Below are positions 55,077 through 64,000 of a stretch of DNA of 64,000 nucleotides, piece by piece. The position numbers and the translations under genes are program-made. Where the stretch lies: contig JAFEMH010001351.1 of assembly GCA_022495995.1 (NCBI GenBank), forward strand, positions 124,001-188,000, read 5' to 3'. The notes under the pieces are model-generated. The model did no database searches. It was not told the DNA's origin and saw only the letters and a list, made by a program, of their open reading frames with translations. Within the stretch, counting starts at the first letter, position 1. Each line of letters starts with the position of its first letter. Source of the DNA: Adenophora triphylla var. japonica. Lineage: Eukaryota > Streptophyta > Magnoliopsida > Asterales > Campanulaceae.

Positions 55077-57877
55077 TGTAACGACCCTAACCCTAGGCAC
55101 TATTTTAGCATCATATTATTTGCTTTTAATATTATTATTAATATTATGTGTTCATTTTATATATTTGATTTCTTATATTAGGATGAGATAATTGGGAAAT
55201 TAAATAAAGCATTTTGGGAGAAGTATAAAAATAGAAATGGATAAAATAAATAAAATGTGAGTAGTTAGATTTTATTATGTAAAGGAAAGAAGTAAAGGGT
55301 TTGAGTGTAGATTGGGGAAAGCCTCATTTAATTGGGAGTGAGGGGGGGGCCATACCCTTGAATCTCTCCCCATACTCCTTCATGCCTTTTTCCCTCACCC
55401 TTCATTATTAACCTCCCCATCTCTTATTCTTCATCTTCCTCCTTCATTTCCTCTTACTTCCTCCTAGCAAAAATTCCCCATGGAAACCTCCTTCTAATAT
55501 CTTCCTTCCAAAAATGGTAGTTAATCCAATCCTTCTCCATTTGATGATCCGGGTGTACTTCCATGTTCGTAGAGGCAAGGGGAATACATCAAGCTAGACA
55601 AATCATGGTTTCATCTCATATTACTAAGTAAGTTATTATGACTTCCTTCTAAATATTGCCATTTTATGTGCTAATGAATGCTTTGATGAAAGAAAAGGAA
55701 TTTGGAAATTTTAAATGATGTTATTTGTGTAAAATGGATTATTTAATGTTGACTTGATTTTAGTTATGGGATGGGGGCCTAAGTTGGAAGAATGAAGGTA
55801 AAATGAGAGTAAGAGGTTAATGACTTGAATGAGGTTATCATAATCTTTACTTCTATTTAATGATTCATGAACTATTTGGTGTTGTATTGTGATTAAAATG
55901 GTTATTTGATGCTTTGGAAAACCTTCTTGGAGATGAGGAATGATTAATGTTTGGAAAGATATTGTTGTTCATAAGAGTTGAGTAAGAGTACAAGAAAATG
56001 GGTTGAGTGGAACTTAGAGGATTAATCTTGAAATGTGATAGTGAAATTGGGGGAAAATCAAGTGTTAAATGACCTAGGTTTAGGCTAGGTTAAATTGGGT
56101 TGAAATGATTTAGAATGATGTAGTAAACATTTGGGATTTCCTTCATGAGCACCTAAGATGAGAAAGATTGATAAAAGGAAAAGAACATAGGCAAAAGTGG
56201 GTTAGAAATCTGGGCAAGGCTGAAAAGGGACTTGGGCGGTCGCCCATGTTGGGCTTGAGCGGCCGCCCATGCCAGCAGAAAGTGTAAACCTTATTGACCC
56301 TCTTGGGCGGTCGCCCATAGTGACTTGAGTGGTCGCCCATGTCACCAGAATTTCCTCAGTTTCCCTTCTTGCTGATTTTTACCAATAACCTCATGGCTTG
56401 AATCCTAACCATTATAAATTAATAGAACCTAGTACAACCCGGATATGAATTAATCCTTTTTAACCTATGTTAAAGTAGAATACCTTGGCTAGGCCATAAT
56501 GTCTTATTTGATCAAAATGGAATTGTTGGAAGTAGGTCTTGCACTGTTATGAATATTATTCAAGGATGAGTAATGACTTCGTAATAATGGTTTATGGTTC
56601 AGGGTGGCCTTATGTGCTTCCATACCTTGGTGATTAGTTGAACAGTGTAGAGACTATAATCACATTATTATGTTGGTTAGAAATATATATGTGTTACATC
56701 GTTGTACTGTATGGCCAGTGTGGATTATTTGGCATATTGATATATGGTATCCCAATTGTGGATTATTTGGCATGTTGATTATATTGTATCCCGGTGTGGA
56801 TTATGTGGTTATATTGTTACCTTAATTGAATTCATATTCATTGATGGTATTATGCATAGTGTATTAAATGGTTGTTGCAATATGGTATGGATTAGCATGA
56901 GTATACATTACCATGTTGTTATATTATTATCCCTTTTTGTGGATTTATTTCAAGTATCTATTATGTGCTTGAACGTGTTGATATTCGGGGGTATAATGGA
57001 ATTCAATCAATTATTGATTTGCTCTATAAGTGATTGAAGGTTCATTATACCTGTGATCGTTCCCCTCTGTGGCCACAGAGTGGGCTGTGCAAGCTACTGT
57101 ATTGAGCAAGAAAAAGCCCTTACGGTTATCTTTGCGATTTGGTGTACGGTGGAATGCTCTGTATGAAGCCAAGCTTTACTGATAGCGGCGATAGTATATG
57201 ATACTCTAAATTAGGGGTCATATATGTATCCTGTTTTCTTATATGGATCTCTGGGGTATGAGACCTATAAGCGGTGAATGTGCATGGGGGCAATTCACCA
57301 AAGAGTGGAGTTTTACTCCCACGTTGTACGACTTATTGTTCAGACGGGAAAGGTAAAATGAGGTAACGTAAGGTGTTTACCGCTTTCATAATGTGTTACG
57401 TGCTACCATGCTATGTGTTGCATCTTGTTTGGCATCTTCTTTGCATTCATAATAGCTTATTGAGATTTATTCTCACCCCTTCCCTTTTCTTGCTTTAGAT
57501 TGTCTTTGAGACAGGTGACTGAACCCAGTGAGGCCGGGGAAAGAGTTGGACTCTTGCTTTTGGGACTTATCAGGATAGGTATATGAGAGGGTTGTTGGGA
57601 ACATATTTAAGTTACTCTTTTATAAGTTGTAAGGAAAACTCTTTTGTCAAACAATGTTAACTAGGATTTTCAATGTAATTAATCAAGTATGGTTATTAAA
57701 GTAGTTGTTTAAATTCCTTCAAGTGGAGATATTATTATTTGATTTTGTTTATGGGAAAATTCAGAATTGGTTTTCTTGTAAAGGCAAATAAAAGTTTTAA
57801 AAATATAAGATGGGTTTTCTTAGTTTGAGCTTCTCAAGCTCGGGACACGCGTTAGATCCCGGGTTGGGGTGCTCACA
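55077..57877. mobile_element. Solo LTR (2801 bp) inside the E5 3' ORF
   Basis: It starts TGTAACGACCCTAACCC and ends GGGTTGGGGTGCTCACA, so the termini are inverted repeats with TG...CA. The perfect duplication CCTTA proves insertion followed by LTR-LTR recombination. Such length and ends suggest a Ty3 chromovirus of the Tekay/Del kind (inference). It holds four CGGTCGCCCA/CGGCCGCCCA copies at 56234-56342. ORFs inside are small and unrecognised. It postdates E5. Confidence 0.9.
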
Positions 57878-57882
57878 CCTTA

Positions 57883-58217
57883 AGCCTTGAAATGCCGATA
57901 ATATCTCTGAGAAGCATGTTTATTACAGAATTACCAAACACTTTACTGAAGGTGATAGGCACAGAGATTTACCTTGGGTTTTAGTTACAAATTCTCCTCC
58001 ATTGGCTGCCCCTGCTTCGAGTGTCGCCCCAAGTGTCACCCCTGAAATTGGCAACACTTCTGGCAACACTGCTCCTGTAATGGTTGATGCTGCTATGGTA
58101 CTTAATTTTTTCAATAGTCAGGTGAAGCACATTGACTCAGTAATTCGAGGATGGTGGACATGCGAGCCCGACATGATGAAAATGGTGGATTTGATTTCTT
58201 CCAAAATAGGGAGATAA
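57883..58217 (+). pseudogene. E5 3' ORF, distal part
   Basis: After the solo LTR the 3' ORF resumes, with another hairpin cassette at 58019-58072 (SSVAPSVTPEIGNTSGNT) and an end at TAA 58215-58217. It is the C-terminal part of the same gene as 53689-55071. Confidence 0.75.
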
Positions 58218-58740
58218 ATCAATGCCAAGGCGTGATGATGATGGAGCTGGAGATGGAGCTGGACCAAGTGGTACAGCAGAGGGAGGTGAAGGAGCTGAAA
58301 ATGCAGATTGAAGGTGGTTGGTTCGAATGGTTATTGATTTTGGTGATTTGGTAACAAAAACAATTTCCTTTGTTTTTATTTTGGTTTGTAATGCTTAAAC
58401 AATTTCAATTTCTGTTTTTTTTCTTTGTTTCGGCTGGAATTTTCTTCAAACTTGGGTGGATGTTTTTGTTGAATGGATGGATGGTAGTTTTAAGATTTTA
58501 ATAATTATTTTGGTTATTAATTTCGTATTAAGGGGGAGATAATTAGAAATTATGTGACTTCATTTGTCTGAAGATTGATGTTGCCACTCGTGTGAGTGTG
58601 ATACATTGATGAAAAATATTCTCAAACATTGTCTGAAGATTGATGTTGCCACTATTCATCACATGGCATTTTCTTTTATAGTTAAGTTTAACTAACTGGT
58701 TTGTAAAGATCATCACATTGGATTTTGTTAAGAAATCAGT
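58218..58740 (+). other. E5 3' untranslated region
   Basis: Non-coding, T-rich. The string CTGAAGATTGATGTTGCCAC is present twice (about 58569 and 58634). It leads to the polypurine tract. Confidence 0.7.
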
Positions 58741-58755
58741 AACTAAGGGGGAGAT
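58741..58755 (+). other. E5 polypurine tract
   Basis: AACTAAGGGGGAGAT directly precedes the 3' LTR. A similar AAGGGGGAGATAATT occurs at about 58531. Confidence 0.85.
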
Positions 58756-59768
58756 TGTTAATGTCAAGATCATGTGTTGCCATGAATGTTGTTCCAAGTG
58801 TTGCAAACCAGTGTTGCCACTGGTGTTGCCACAAGTGTTGCCACTGGTGTTGCCACAAGTGTTGCCATTTGGATTTGGCAACACTGAGATAGTTACTGTA
58901 TTTTTCACAAATAAAAATGTGGAAATTAATGTTTAAATAACAGGAGTTAGTCTGCTTAAAATGAGCTGGAAAAGAGTATCAGAAACTGCCCAGGCGTTTG
59001 TTACGAAGGAAGAGGAGAAAATTAACAAATAAACATGTGTTTATTTGTTTAATTAATGGCCAAGCAAAAAGATATTTTATTCAGCTATTCAGGGGGAGAA
59101 CATGTCAGAGTACAAGGCATCCAGAGCTGAGAGGTACAAGCAAGAGAAGCAATAGAAGACCTAGTATCCTACAAATGAGGCGAGTGAGCTAATTTGGAGG
59201 AAACAAACTCAAGGTTGTTGCTGATCATTTTGAGTAGGCTCCAAGATTTTGTGGCCTATAAATAGTGCAGTGGATCTTCATTGAAGATCATCCAATTCAT
59301 AAAACGCAAATCTGCACAAGAAGTAGAATTCTGCTCTCAAGTGTTGCCATTCAAGTGTCGGCAACACTCAATCCAACACTCGAGAATTTCATATAGATTT
59401 TTGTATTTTTGTGAGGTTTTGAGTGTTCATTTTCAGAGAGAATTCGTGTATATGTTGTTCCTTATATCAGGGTTCATTTATCATTAAGGAACTTCTTCGA
59501 CCTTGTATTGAATTCATATTATTAATAGAAAGGTCTTGCCCTCGTGGCACCCATCAAGTTATATATTTATATAACTTGATAAAAATTATATTCTTGTGTA
59601 TTGCTTTAATTCTTCCGCTGCAATTTATATTTATTTCTATTGATTTGTGTTTTTCTAGAATTGGTGTAGTTGTTGTTGTTAGTGTTGCCAACACTAAAGA
59701 CAACACTTGTGAGTTTCGTCTCACCTTGTGAGTTTCACCTCACTTGTTCTAAGCCATAGACAATTTCA
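58756..59768 (+). repeat. E5 3' LTR (1013 bp)
   Basis: It aligns with 46464-47452 with about a dozen substitutions. It is 24 bp longer, all due to one extra unit of the AGTGTTGCC array near 58830. Confidence 0.95.
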
Positions 59769-59773
59769 GACTG

Positions 59774-60255
59774 TTATCTGGGAGTCATCCGAGGATTTGA
59801 CTGTTATCTGGGAGTCACCCGAAGTTTGACTGTTTTTGGGAGTCACCCTAGGTTTGACTGTTTTTGGGAGTCACCCGAGGTTTGACTATTTTTGGGAGTC
59901 ACCCGAGGTTTGACTGTATTTGGGAGTCACCCGAGGTTTGACTGTTTTTGGGATTCACCCGAGGATTGACTATATTTGGGAGTCACCCGAGGTTTTGACT
60001 GTTATCTGGGAGTCACCCGAGGATTTGACTGTTATCTGGGAGTCACCCGAGGTTTGACTATTTTTGGGAGTCACCCGAGGTTTGACTGTATTTGGGAGTC
60101 ACCCGAGGATTTGACTATATTTAGGAGTCACCCGAGGATTTGACTGTATTTGGGAATCACCCGAGAATTTGACTATAATTGGGAGTCACCCGAGGTTTGA
60201 CTGTATTTGGGAGTCACCCGAAGTTTGACTGTTATCTGGGAGTCACCCGAGGATT
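59774..60255. repeat. E6 GGGAGTCACCCGAGG array, right part
   Basis: The continuation of 46250-46463 beyond E5, with about 18 units in which CTGTATTT, CTATTTTT and CTGTTATCT linkers are mixed. Confidence 0.93.
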
Positions 60256-62400
60256 CTTTGACAAGAGGGGTGGACCCAAGGAATCTTTTTTTTTTGACTC
60301 TGAGGGGTGGACCCGATGATTTTTGACTTGAGGGTCTTGCCAGTTATTTGGGCCATACCGTTGAAGTCATTGTCATTACGCTTCGATGGGGACCATCCTT
60401 GCTGCGAAAAGGCTTCAGGTCGTAACGGAAAATTGGTCTTTCATGTTTGAATTGCTGCATTTGTTAGTAGAGAGGAGGATGCATATATGACATTCATGAT
60501 GACAGATGCATGCATAGAACCAAAATGATTATGAGAGTATCACTGCATATGTTCGCGAGATGATGCATTTACTTGCTTTTGGAGATGCACTTAGCCTAAG
60601 CTTTTGACAGGGAAATTATGATTTATGATCTTCAATCACTTAGGATTGTTCCTATTGATTCAAGTTTTTGTGCATGCTACATGAGCCCTGGGGAGATTTT
60701 TGTGGGGATGCATGGTGATGAGAGGGGATGTATTGGGATGTATGTGTCTGGAGACTGTTTGGAACAAATTTTGAGCAAGTGGGGGGATGAGAGCCCTCGA
60801 TCGCGATTTAAACAGCGGTTGTTAATGAGGTTTTGTTAACAGTATCACATGGACCTCAATTTTGATGAGATTGGATTCGGATCCCGGGTCTTGGTTGAAA
60901 TTTTCCCTCTCAATCTTGGTCATTTGAAGCTGATGCCGACAGGCTCTAGAGTACGTCGATATGAGTGAAACTTCTTTCATTTGGGTGAGCTGTGACTTGG
61001 CCGAAACCTTGTTCGGAGAATGATTTGATGAAATTGCTAATGCCGGGAGAAAACCCAGATCTTAAATTCCGATGCTACGGGAAGCTGCTATGTACCAAGT
61101 TCTGAAGCTGAAAATCTAGTTGTTGATGTGACTAGACCTTTCTTGTGACTTGATAAAATTCAGGTCCAAAGGACCAGCTTGATAAAGCCCCCCCCCCCCC
61201 AGATCGTATTAAAGCGAGGAAAGATCCCTTCTTTGGCAAAGCCTCGGTTTGAAGAACTGAGTAGGCAAAGTCCAGATTTTGAAGAAGTGACTTGGCGAAG
61301 CCCCAATCTTATAACCTTGTTGTGATTACGACATAATTAGCGAGTCCCAATCGATTGGTAATGCAAAGCGATCCCTGAAAATAATCGATAATGATCGAAT
61401 CTATCTCGTAGTGAAGAACCCAATGTGGACCCAAAGATGACTATAGAAGCCCCGGCTTGAAGAGCCGATACAGAGAACACAGGAGAACCTCTTAGCAAAG
61501 CCCCAGCGTGAAGAAATTCAGAGCAGTCTTATTGCAGACAGTGTCATTATGTGGCCGAGGAGGCACCCATCTTTTCAGACCTTAGTCAATCAGTCACTGG
61601 ACAAGACTCGAAAATGTTTACGTGCAGGGGCATATCTATTGAAAGGTGGGAATGTCTCCCGAATTTGTGTATGACACTCTCGCTTTTGGGTTTGACTCTT
61701 TTGAGAGAGTATAAGCATAACAAGGTGTGGAAAAGTGTATGGAAGCCCTTGCTGACAGAAATACAGTGTTTGGCTCTATCTTCATATAATGTAGAAAGAG
61801 AAGACTTGTCGAGACACTTGAAAACTTGTCTTATTCGTGATGATCACAAAGCTGCTTAAAACCCTTTGTTAATGTTCGGGTTATTCAACCCCTAAATCTG
61901 ATATGAACAAATATTTTGATTAATCACGAGGAGAAAGCCAACTGATATCGAGAGTTAAAGAGGATTTGCGTATGGGGACGACCCTTGATGAGACCGAATT
62001 TTTCGAGATTTGTTTGTGATTTCGACCGGACCAGTGATGGTTGCCTACGTTCCCCTCATTATGAGGAGCTCAGGTCGCCGTAGTTCGGGCAAGTCCCGAT
62101 TGAAAAGAGATCGAATGTTGAAATTCGAGGATCTGGACCTTTGAGGATTTTGAGGGTTTGGAGAATTGAAAAACATGTCCTCCTGGAGTGTCGATGAAAG
62201 ACACGGATGCGGAGCCCCAGTGGGACATCCACGGCAAGTGTTTGCGGAGGAGAAATGAAATATGCTCACATGAAGTGTCAAAGGGAAGGATTGAATTTGC
62301 ACAATCTTTGATTGAGGATCATTTGAGCCGAGATGGATTTGGCTCCAATTTAAGCGAGCAATGAAGCATTAATCTGATTTAAACCTCGAAGATATTGGAA
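60256..62400. other. E6 internal region, no recognised gene
   Basis: About 2.1 kb without a convincing ORF in any frame. It includes a C10 tract near 61191 and several GAAGCCCC or AAAGCCCC strings (61240-61510). A short open frame at 61551-61859 is unrecognised. Confidence 0.55.
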
Positions 62401-62815
62401 TGAAATTACTATCTGGTAGGGACTATAGCTGGGTTTCCGGGCTTCGATCGGCAATCGGGCAATTTTGGAAGTCATGACCTCTTAAAGTGAGAGGTCGGCT
62501 GGGCCTTTTGCTGACTGAACCTCTAAAGATGAGAGGTTGGCTTGCAGGGATGTGTTTGGGAAATCTATGGCGGGGAAGATTGATTGCCTCTAAGAATGAG
62601 AGGTCAAATTTTGACTTTGGCCAAAGGCGAGGGTAATGGTAATGGGAATATCCTCTAAAATCGAGAGGATGGCTTGGGATTGATTTAAGGTAATGGAAAT
62701 ATCCTCTAAAATCGAGAGGATGGCTTGGGATTGATTTAAGGTAATGGTGAGAGGAAGTCCAAGCTATCGACAACTTTTTGCGAACTTGCGAGAATTCAGG
62801 CTCCTTTTTGATCAT
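62401..62815. repeat. E6 repeats with CCTCTAAAATCGAGAGGATG hairpin core
   Basis: At least five CCTCT(A)AA..GAGAGG units lie between 62475 and 62740. Two are a near-perfect tandem duplication of about 51 bp (about 62645-62745). Each core can fold (CCTCT...AGAGG). Confidence 0.85.
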
Positions 62816-63700
62816 TGGAGAGCTTCTTGAGAAGTCGGGGACTTTTGCTGAGTTGTGAGGATCGACAGTCCTTCCCTTTTTTTTTGAAGTTCTTGCTTGA
62901 ACTTTTCTATTTCTTTCTTCTTCTTTTCTTTTTTTTCGGAAGGTCTCCTAAGGAGTTGAGGATTATCTTTGTCCTTCCTTCATGGCTTGAGATATTTTGC
63001 GCATCGCCGACTTTCGAAGCTAACTTCTTGGGCTTGCTTGGACTTCTCTTAGCATGGAGCAAAACTGATGGCTAAATGGGGTTTCAAAACACGCTGATCT
63101 TGAAATGAAAGGGTATTGTTTACCGGGGTGAGGTAATGGCTTTCCTATGGGTGAAAGGCTTTAACCGCAATCCCTACCGGATGACCTAAAAGAGATTAAG
63201 TCTTCATTGCTTGCTTAAGCTTTAAATGAGAAAAGATCCGTGCCAATTCATCGGGCAGCGAGATGATGAGGATGATGAAAGAGATGTGAGCATACGAGAT
63301 GCAAGATGGGGAGTTGGTAAGCCCCAATTTGAGAAGGGTATCAATTGATTTTCTCACTCCGATTAATTTAAACATGAGTCATTTTAAAGCATTAGTGGTT
63401 GAGCAGCACAAGTGATCATCTAGGATAAAATCATTTCAATTAAGTGTAACGTGGATGTGCAAGTGATGTCTCGAGTCTAGCAAGAAAAGAAAAAAGACTT
63501 ATATATATTGAAATTTTAAATGATAATTAAACTTCTTTCCACAACATTCGAGGTGGACTAAACCGACAAGTGTCCAAGACGGACTTAGGTGAAAGAAAAG
63601 TACTAGAACCTACGAAGGTTGACTAAAAAACTATTCATTTGAATTTCGGGCCTCAAAAGGGCTCAGTCATCTGCTCTGCGGTTTCGTGGAGGAAAGGACC
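62816..63700. other. E6 internal region near the window end
   Basis: Low-complexity T-rich and purine-rich stretches with no recognised gene. Confidence 0.5.
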
Positions 63701-64000
63701 TTAGGCTCGTTTAGAGTAAATGACATAGTAGTCAAATCCTCCTGAAGGTTCCCCGAGTGTCCCCACACTGGTATCACCAACTTCGAATTTTTCTTTCAAC
63801 TTTTGCTGGGAAGAGGCTTTCTTCTTTTTGGGAGGACGATCTTCGTTTATCCAATCTTGATAGTCCCTCTCGAGGCAGTCGGGGCAGTCACAGATATCCC
63901 ACCAAATGTGCTCAACAGCTGGTGGTGAATTTGGGGTTTCAGGCCGAGCTGTGCTAGGATGGTTCTGAGTCGAGCTAGATTGAGGAGATTTGCTGATGGG
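63701..64000 (-). CDS. 3' end of an ORF running in from the right border (E6)
   Basis: The minus strand is open for 99 codons from the window edge to TAA at 63701-63703. The C-terminal sequence includes EHIWWDICDCPDCLERDYQ with a CxCxxC group, a basic patch RPPKKKKASS, and DTSVGTLGEPSGGFDYYV near the end. The start lies outside the window. Composition looks like a real protein. I do not recognise the family. Its place and strand suggest it is the last ORF of E6. Confidence 0.6.
   Translation of the reverse strand, partial: PISKSPQSSSTQNHPSTARPETPNSPPAVEHIWWDICDCPDCLERDYQDWINEDRPPKKKKASSQQKLKEKFEVGDTSVGTLGEPSGGFDYYVIYSKRA

Larger units (their letters stand above)
46464..59768 (+). mobile_element. 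E5: full-length Ty1 (copia) Sirevirus-type retrotransposon
   Basis: LTRs 46464-47452 (989 bp) and 58756-59768 (1013 bp) start TGTTAATG and end TTTCA. The perfect 5-bp duplication GACTG (46459-46463, 59769-59773) fixes the insertion inside an E6 tandem array. The primer site TGGTATCAGAG (47455-47465) fits initiator tRNA-Met, and AACTAAGGGGGAGAT (58741-58755) is the polypurine tract. Gag, protease-integrase, RT-RNase H and a 3' ORF follow in Sirevirus order. The LTRs show about a dozen substitutions by eye, so insertion was recent, yet gag-pol has several breaks. A hairpin cassette is repeated throughout. Confidence 0.95.
42758..64000 (-). mobile_element. E6: large LTR retrotransposon, partly in the window, interrupted by E5
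   Basis: A 1.8-kb LTR at 42758-44554 is followed on the right by a minus-strand polypurine tract (GCCGAGGGGCTAC), so this is the 3' LTR of a minus-strand element running right. About 6 kb of non-coding sequence rich in tandem repeats follows (without E5), with the first open frame at the right border. Long 3' untranslated regions full of tandem repeats are known from Tat/Ogre-type elements; assignment to them is inference because no pol is visible. Confidence 0.7.

Noticed and set aside
46250..60255. CRISPR-like spacing of repeats
   Set aside because: The repeats are directly tandem without unique spacers and lie in a plant retroelement.
61551..61859. 102-codon plus-strand ORF in E6
   Set aside because: No recognisable motif, opposite to the element, and no promoter or splice support.

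Overview
The window is nuclear DNA of a flowering plant. It is dominated by LTR retrotransposons of plant-specific lineages (Ty3 Tat type with two RNase H domains, and Ty1 Sirevirus type with an extra 3' ORF). It also holds TA-flanked MITEs with CTCCCTCCGTCCC-type ends, a hAT remnant, microsatellites, and one recognisable host gene, a DOG1-domain gene. A eudicot is likely; I cannot name the species. There is no bacterial-type gene organisation.

Layout. 1-258 is the end of an unknown repeat with a tRNA-Met-type primer site. E1 (323-12734, minus) is a decayed Tat-type element between two (AT)n tracts. Its gag, protease, RT-RNase H and archaeal-type RNase H-integrase lie on the minus strand, and a separate intron-containing gene lies on the plus strand between integrase and the 3' LTR. 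12735-15665 is AT-rich DNA with five MITEs. A hAT (Tip100-like) remnant spans about 15666-33058 and was opened by two later insertions. These are E2 (16135-28240, minus), a second Tat-type element with TSD GGTTC and its own antisense gene, and E3 (28319-32948, plus), a non-autonomous element with TSD AGCCT and three tandem arrays but no gag-pol. The DOG1-like gene is at 33282-34001 (minus), followed by two MITEs and a (CT)34 tract.

The right half is nested. E4 (about 36357-42757, minus) is a truncated Sirevirus-like element. E6 (42758 to beyond 64000, minus) abuts it. Only the 3' LTR, polypurine tract and a long non-coding, tandem-repeat-rich region of E6 are visible, plus the 3' end of one ORF at the window edge. 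E5 (46464-59768, plus, TSD GACTG) is a young full-length Sirevirus inside a tandem array of E6. A 2.8-kb solo LTR (55077-57877, TSD CCTTA) sits inside the 3' ORF of E5.

The most unusual signal is in E5. A short hairpin-forming cassette, built from AGTGTTGCC repeats followed by GGCAACACT repeats, is scattered through LTRs, gag tail, knuckle-protease linker, integrase linker, integrase-RT linker, the post-pol spacer and three places of the 3' ORF. It is absent from the RT and RNase H cores. It is read in more than one frame, and the two LTRs differ in length by exactly one 24-bp unit of it. The other elements carry their own, different, dispersed palindromic motifs. A second notable signal is the antisense, TATA-led, spliced gene shared by E1 and E2, with introns at corresponding positions.
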